NCBI RefSeq assembly: GCF_050908995.1
Contig: NC_135118.1
Location: 6,634,001 to 6,698,000 of the forward strand
Direction of reading: 5' to 3'
Source: Andrena cerasifolii
Lineage: Eukaryota > Arthropoda > Insecta > Hymenoptera > Andrenidae
DNA: 64,000 bases
Positions within the stretch are counted from its first letter, which is position 1, and the number at the start of each line of letters is the position of its first letter. The notes beneath the pieces are model-generated. The model worked only from the letters and a program-made list of their open reading frames with translations, searched no databases and was not told the origin of the DNA. Shown one piece after another: positions 57,654-64,000 of the stretch. Both the position numbers and the translations under genes were made by a program.

Positions 57654-58846
57654 AGGTTCCCGTTTCCATTTCGCGTGCTCGACCCGCCCGCGAATCGCCC
57701 GTACGAGTATTAAAACAAATCATTGTTCGTCGACGGATAATTCCGCGGCAGGTCGCGCGCCGGTTCCGCTCCAGCTGCGAATAGTTCGACTCTTTTACGA
57801 ACTCTAAAGCGGCGCGCTATGAAATTTTAATATCCGCGTTCCTCGCCTTCCGCGTTGGATTTATATAAACGATTACGCCCGCCTCCTCCGCAGCGAATTC
57901 CGCCTCGCCCGAGTGGCTAAATAATAACAACGGCATTAACATTTTACATCGCCCGCTACGCTCGCGTTTTACAGCTGGCGGGAGGGCAACAGGGGCTGGT
58001 GTTTGCTGGAACGAGCGCGAGTGACGAAATTTCCGTTGGGGGGAGGGGGCAATTACTGTAAAAGAGAGAAGAGGGGCTTAATTTAAGAAATAGCATGTCT
58101 GGATGTAGAATTAGTGGTAGGAGTACGCTTCTTAACCATCTAACATCGAAACCTCGATACTAGATCGCCTGCCGAACCTGGAATCTAGTCATGGGTCTTC
58201 GCGGGGAATTTGTATTGTAGAATTGAGGATATCGATCCTTCCACCCACTTTTCCAATTTGTGTTTAGGCGGGTGTATTAGAGATCTCACTGTTCCTGGAT
58301 AGACGTATGTAAAAGTGGAAGCAAAAGTCATCGTCCGATTGTCTTAGTCTATAACTTTGGGTTAAAACGAAACAACGTGGCGTTTTCTTGTGGTGCAATT
58401 TATCGAGACTTATAAATTTTATGACGATAATACATATCCAACAAATGTCCATCGTTCGAATTCATGCTTTGGGATCTTTTTATTGCATTCTACATGGTAT
58501 TGTGAAGAATTTGTGGGTTAGATTTTTGATTTCGTGTTGAATATTGTCCTTTAATTGTTGTAAAGTCTGTGGGTTATTCACGTAAACCAGTGCCTTCAAA
58601 TAGGCCCAAAGAGAGAAGTCTTTAAACATTCGTCTAAATGTGTTGAAACCACTGACGAATTATTACGTAAAAAACATTGTCACAATTTCTCTGTGTTCTT
58701 GAAGGGTAGTTGTACTTATCACGTATACTTATTCAGCTTTATGGACAATTAATCTTGCTAGTCTTTGCTATTGAAATGTCAAAACATCGTTGACATATAG
58801 GCACCTGAAATTAAAAATATTAGGTCCACCTTCTGCGCCAACTGTT
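57654..58846. other. Gene-free stretch
   Basis: I see no gene. GC-rich to about 58060, then AT-rich. Open frames are short and unrecognised. Confidence 0.5.
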
Positions 58847-59352
58847 ATATTATTATTATTATTATTATTATTATTTCGACTTTATTACTCATTGACAGAA
58901 AGTATAGCACATAAGAAAAAAGTAGGAGAAAGTAGGATGCGAGTAAAGGCGAGGCCGCAGTTTTAAAAACTGTTAATACGCCTAATCATACTATACTACT
59001 AAACATTACTTAACTACTTAATACTAAGTAAATACTAGTACTGAACATCACTTAATACTAATTTCAACAATGGAGTATGAGATGGGAAGAATAATTAATA
59101 ATGAACGTTAGCGGTAAATGCGCAGATTACGACACAATCCCATGGATCACAATTCCCATGGGCTAGTAAGGGAAGACATGAGAACATGAGGAAGTGGAAC
59201 TAACATTAAAAGTGTTGGAGAATGTGCTGCCGCACTGCATGTTTGAAGGACTGATAAGATGCACCGCTATATAAGAAAACGAAGATGCTTTGATATCTAC
59301 ACGAGTCTCTAATGCAGTTTTAACTACCCTCGCGTGACACTCGTGCCACACT
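58847..59352 (-). mobile_element. Probable LINE 3' end with (TAA)n tail
   Basis: On the minus strand the segment ends GTCAATGAGTAATAAAGTCG followed by an (AAT)n run of about 30 bases (58847-58876 on plus). A 3' UTR with an AATAAA-like signal and a short-unit 3' tail is typical of insect non-LTR retrotransposons. Upstream, a minus frame of 62 codons (59163-59351) ends in a stop and could be the last piece of an ORF, but no reverse-transcriptase motif is visible. The 5' boundary is a guess and I find no target duplication. Confidence 0.4.
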
Positions 59353-60675
59353 TCACACTCAAAATCCCCACATTCTTAAAACCCCATTGAAACGCCCACT
59401 TTCCAATGGGCATCTACTTCAAAATACTTGGATCTCTTTTCCCGAACACTCATCATTCGCATCCAGCACACGCCACATTCATCCACCTTTCACACCCCTC
59501 CGCCGCTCGTCGCGCACAGTGCATTACCCCCGACGACAAAAATTTCGCCGCTCAGCATCGATATACACGTTTGGTCGAATGACAACACGTTGTATCACAT
59601 GCTGGGTACACACACCTGCGCCCTCTCGTCATCCACGTCGGGTTTACCAGCGCGCCCACCTCCCGAGCGTCCATCGCCCGTCCGCCCCCTCCCTGGAATC
59701 ATCGAACGATGAAACACTCGATTACTGCATTAACAATCCTACTAATTCAGCAGCGCGTGCCCCCTGCCCGCGCAGATCCAACGCTGCGTGAATTGGAATC
59801 GATATCGTGACGCTGCAGCGTTTTGAGCCCCGATCCTCCAAGCTCCCCCTTCCCCGCCTCCTCTGTTTTTCGGCCGTGTGCACCACGTGTACACACGGCT
59901 TTCGGCGTGGCTGGCGACACTCGTTTCTCGCTGGCCGTTAAAACGGTTGAAACGACCGCACGACCGATACGTCATTCCGCGATGTTCACGACCGCCGCGC
60001 ACCGAAACGAGCTGCCGACACGATCATCCCCGGCTAAATCGTAATCGCTGACTCCCGATTTCCACGCAGCGTAATCAAACTGCCCCGTGATCGCCGCGTT
60101 CCCGCCGATACAGGTGCGTGTCCGCATGATGCGCGATCGCTTTTGTCCTTTTTGCTATTTCGGGGGGACCGGCGTGCTTTCGGACGGCTGGTTTAGCGTG
60201 TTATACCTTCTTGGAAAGTGGATGGGTGATCGATGGTACGTATATGCTAGAGGGATTACGGAGTGGTGTTTGTGGAATCGATGCTCTGACCAATTAACAC
60301 CCTGTCGCTCATCCGATTGGACTTGATTCAATGAAATTTCAAATTTCACTGAACATGCAGACTTCGGTGTAAGGCTTCCCTGGGGAGGTTCTGTACTCCG
60401 ACCTGAGGTGTCTACGTTTGCGGATTTATACATAGGTGTCAGTTTCGTGACGGTTCAGTGATAAAAAATATATTTTTTCTTCAGCGGTCTGTGACACTGT
60501 CGCCATTGAATATTGACAGAACTGATATATGGAGGGTTCAGAAGCTAATCAGTGTAGGTCCAACTTATCTAAGCAGTACATGGCGGTACGTATATTGGCC
60601 ACGGAATTACTACTTAGGAAAAACTATTCACAGGACAAACAATGTAAATCTCGGTTTCAATGTTAATGGACTTAC
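59353..60675. other. Gene-free stretch
   Basis: I see no gene. The stretch is GC-rich at 59460-60120, with overlapping frames up to 134 codons that give Ser/Pro/Arg-rich peptides, then balanced. Confidence 0.5.
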
Positions 60676-60689
60676 ACTGATGGGCTTCT

Positions 60690-60916
60690 ATTGTATTTGT
60701 ATTTGTATTTCTTTGTTTTCCTGTGTGTTCCTAACACACAGGATGGCCTTTCAAGCATTTCGCTTATATTGCCCAACGAACGATAGTCATTTTTCCTTTT
60801 TCCCTCCTCTCTCCTTCGGGTCCCAGCAGCAGCGACGCACCGGGAGACAGGTGATGGTCACCCATCTTTCCCCAGTACGCCGCCCCGTGATGTTTAACTT
60901 CGCTGATCTTACGGGA
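60690..60916 (-). mobile_element. SINE with 5S-rRNA-like head
   Basis: Read on the minus strand from 60916, the first roughly 80 bases follow 5S rRNA: GATCAGCGAAGTTAAAC (5S A-box region), a GGGCGGCGTACT segment, then GATGGGTGACCATC (5S C-box region). A GC-rich body follows, and the 3' end is an AAATAC-type simple repeat at 60690-60716. The 14-bp sequence ACTGATGGGCTTCT is directly repeated at 60676-60689 and 60917-60930, as expected for LINE-driven insertion. This fits the SINE3 (5S-derived) class. The 5' end of 5S is missing, and a few bases of 5S-like sequence overlap the duplication, so the copy is probably 5'-truncated with junction microhomology. Confidence 0.82.
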
Positions 60917-60930
60917 ACTGATGGGCTTCT

Positions 60931-63900
60931 GAATCCTTCATATGCGAATCCGCCTTTAATCGTTCATAGGTGTTTCATAAGATGTACAGATCTACCGAAA
61001 AGAACTTAGAATGGCTAACGTATTCAGGGAATACAGAGAGACTGCAATGTAGCCGTGACTTGTACCAAGCCACATTACCCTTATTTCCACTCCTGCAGTA
61101 CACATACCCTTAAGAGTCTCCTTTCGTACACCGAGCTGCCCGTTCCATCATCCCTCTCGTCCCACGCGATCGGTCCAGCAAGGGCCACGGATGCCCCATG
61201 GCAAAGGTTTCTACCGACGTAACGTATAAAGCTAGTTGGTGGCAGGATCAGGACAAGAGAAACGCGATCGTATGGCTGCTCTGCGGACCGAGCCGCTCGC
61301 TCGCTCTCCCCATCGCTCAGGCAATGAATACGAATAGGTTTCGAGATACGATCTCTCTCGGGATACCCGGTATGGAGGGGTTAAATTAAATGATTTGCAT
61401 AAGTAGGTGGGTGTCGACACCGGCAAACATTGACAAACGCGTGTGCAGCAGCCACTTTGTCTACCCTCCCCCGCCGCCCTCTTTCTCTATCGCACCCAAT
61501 CTCCATCCCCTTTGTTTTTCCCCTGTCTCGTTTCCTCCGCGCCTGCCAGCGTCGGCTGGAAAGGGCGCCCGGTGTTATAAAGAAGAATATATTATTACGG
61601 ATAATGGAAACAGCGAGTTCGGCGCAAAAGCAGTCGCGAGATAAGAGGAGCGCGCCACGAGCCGACACGTGTCGAACGGGCTGCGGGTCACTGATACAGC
61701 CGTTCGCAATTACGCTACACACGTCGCTGCGAAAGCAACAGCCAATCGGGACGATAATCTTCTCCTGGTTCCGGCACGGCCGGAATTAGGTAGCTCCTTA
61801 ATTACCCGTCGCTCAAGGCTGTACAATGTAAATTGCCCGGAGAAACGGCGCACAGTGGTCTAATTCGTCAAGAAGCTGGCCAAAATGTGAAGGCATCTTC
61901 CGATTTGTACAAAAATTGGTATACAAGGGTTTCCGAGTTCGCTGATTCAGAATCTGGCGTCAAAATTGCAAAAAGAAAAGAAACGGTGGTCGAGTACCTG
62001 AAAAAAATATCAAATTTAACAGACACCTAGTACTTTAGAGTTTTCGTGGTCGCTGATATCAAATGTCTCATCGAAAATATAAAATTCATAATGGAGAATG
62101 TAATACCGCTTGCATAAATATTGTCTTTTACGTATTTTTTCGTACAACGTGATGATTTCTCTGTTTTCGCTAAAAAAGAAGCATTCAAAATAATGAATTC
62201 AGTATAATTTCATTTTAGAAGATTTTTGAAAATAGTTTGCATACAAATTTGATTTCCTTCACCTTGTTTTGGAAAATAAGCATTTTTACTATTAACTCAC
62301 TGTTGACCGGTTCGCTTTTCGGCGAATCAGACCACTGTGCGGCGAGCCCACTTCGAAATGGAGAAGCAAATTGTAATCGTCTTACGGTGCGAAGTCAACG
62401 GTCGCTATATCTAAGGATTCCGTGCAGTCTCCCGCGTACGAAGTAACGCGTTGAAAATTCAGGAATTGGAATGATGAACGGTGTAAGTGCCACAGAAATC
62501 AAAATTTACTTTTTTTTAGTGGAAAAGCCACTAAAGGATGTAAATTTTATGATGAATACTATGGCAATCGCTGTAAGTGCTGGAGTAAATTATTGTAGTT
62601 TATTGGGCTGTCACCAGATAAAGCTGCGATCATAGGTACCAAGGTGGTTTAAAAGAAAATACTGGAAATTTTCACTTCTGGCACAATTGGCATTAATTAC
62701 GAATTTGAGCATGTGTTTTATTTATCGAGGTTGAAAAGTTGAGGTGAAGCTTTTGAATTGCACGGGGCAAGTGATCGTTCCTTATGTAATTTAATAATCC
62801 ACAATAATGGTCTATTAACTTCTGTTCAATTTGAAAACATTTTCATATCGTCTTGCAGCGCTAATAAATTCACACGCTTCGTAAAAACAAAGATAATCGC
62901 AATCCCAATTCTCGTTCTGATCCTGAATTTTCCAAACAGAAAGATTTAAAACGAGCCACCACTACATTCTGTAAGGGACTCGTCGAATCGATCCATCAAA
63001 CGACCACCGTTGAAGCAAGCCCATTCTCGGCACTCCAAACTCGTGGCTGTCCATCGTCCTCGTCAAGGGTAGCCAGATCGACGAAGAAGTGACGCGCGAC
63101 GGGAAAGCGTGTCGTTCGTCGAGCATTTGGTTTGTAAACGACCATCTCTGGAGGCACGGGGCCCACCCCTGCGCACCTCGAGAGCACCAACCCCTCCTCG
63201 CATGTCCGAGTGTTTGCCGTTGTTACGACAACGGCGTCACGTGTCAATTCGCATTATTACTATTTGTCGAAGAGCCCGCGGCCGTGCGGCGAAGGAGCAA
63301 CGCGAAAGGGGGAAGGGGCAAGGGGAGGGCGTCGGGCGACCCTTCGTGGGAAAGGCCAACACAAACAAAATAAAATAGAGATAGATAAAGTGGCGCTAGT
63401 CTCCGAGGGGTTGGCCCGCGGGAAGCACCCTCTTCGCGCGCCCGTCGCCTGCCCGCTGCTTAATCCCGGATTGACTCGTGTCACTTATTAATATTTTATG
63501 CAAACACCATGATTTACGGCCACGCGGACGCATTACGGGGCTCGAGTTTTTGCTTGCGTGCCACCGATAACCGTGGCCGCGACAACGGTTTTATCTCTCG
63601 GCTCCATCGTGACGGATCGCATTACGTCTTGATTCGGGATGCAGAGCCCTCGCTTCCACCGCTTCATCCCCCGGCGATTATTGGATAAAGTCGTATGCGC
63701 CGTGGAGGACGATACCATCGGTGATTGGGACCACTGATGGAGGACGATCTGCCTGTTCAACGTAGGTCCGATTGAAATTTTGCTGGCTGAGTGGGGATAT
63801 TCGATGCGTGTGTATCTGTGACGTTTAAGGGGCAAATAGAGTACGACGGAATCCTGAAATCCGCACGCGGACCTCCGTCCTATTTTATTCAGAAGAGGCG

Positions 63901-64000
63901 GAGGTGATCGTCTGACAGAGAGCAGCTCGACTTGCTAGTGTGAGTGAAAGTTTTGGTCTTAAAGTGTTATGCATTATGTATCGGAGAGGATGCCTCGATA
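60931..64000. other. Gene-free stretch to the window end
   Basis: I see no supportable gene. GC-rich blocks lie at 61430-61800 and 63060-63480, and AT-rich DNA at 62010-62960. A plus frame at 61833-62030 (65 codons) spans lower-GC DNA and has a Lys/Glu-rich end that looks somewhat protein-like, but I do not recognise it. Confidence 0.5.

Noticed and set aside
60458..61009. 183-codon plus frame
   Set aside because: It runs antisense through the 5S-derived SINE and its simple-repeat tail, so it is not a gene.
1..64000. CRISPR arrays, bacterial operons, rRNA genes, intact tRNAs, or viral insertions
   Set aside because: None seen. The only short tandem arrays are the microsatellites, the 30-bp array and the 75-bp duplication, and none has repeat-spacer structure.

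Overview
The window looks like nuclear DNA of an insect, most likely a hymenopteran (bee, ant or wasp). This is an inference from the sequence alone. CpG-dense, GC-rich blocks alternate sharply with AT-rich blocks, CpG is not visibly depleted, and the dispersed repeats belong to classes common in insects. I find no intact protein-coding gene. The open frames (longest about 205 codons) are mostly in GC-rich DNA where stops are rare. They overlap on both strands and show no domain I recognise. The window is therefore best read as a long intergenic or intronic stretch.

What can be annotated firmly is a dense set of mobile elements, many with exact termini and target duplications. They include: four copies of a TA-flanked element with GGTGAATGTCCC ends (7355-7750, 7796-8654, 13202-14020, 38211-39070); two copies of a TA-flanked element with GGGTAAAGGC ends carrying a broken transposase tail (16784-18348, 37447-39192); a pogo/Tigger-like element with a frameshifted transposase remnant (41401-42937); a hAT-type MITE with a perfect 8-bp target duplication (29675-30232); several inverted-repeat MITEs (22034-22830, 35172-35618, 44673-45381, 55329-55762); a 1-kb foldback element (48462-49493); a SINE with a 5S-rRNA-like head and a 14-bp target duplication (60690-60916); a probable LINE tail (58847-59352); and a piggyBac-like 3' remnant (about 3040-3440).

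Insertion history can be read directly. Copies of one repeat lacking an insertion elsewhere in the window act as natural empty sites for three insertions. Two GGTGAATG copies entered the unit at 7234-8727, whose uninterrupted relative is at 51515-51740. A third entered the element at 37447-39192, whose relative has the bare TA site at 16906-16907. A 666-bp insertion of unknown class (17565-18230) sits in the other member of that pair.

Other structures are a perfect 135-bp inverted repeat next to a 30-bp tandem array (54743-55229), two diverged direct duplications whose copies each lie about 540 bp apart (18926/19467 and 57012/57549), microsatellites, G-runs, and two weak exon candidates. The long stretches between these elements hold nothing I can support as a gene.
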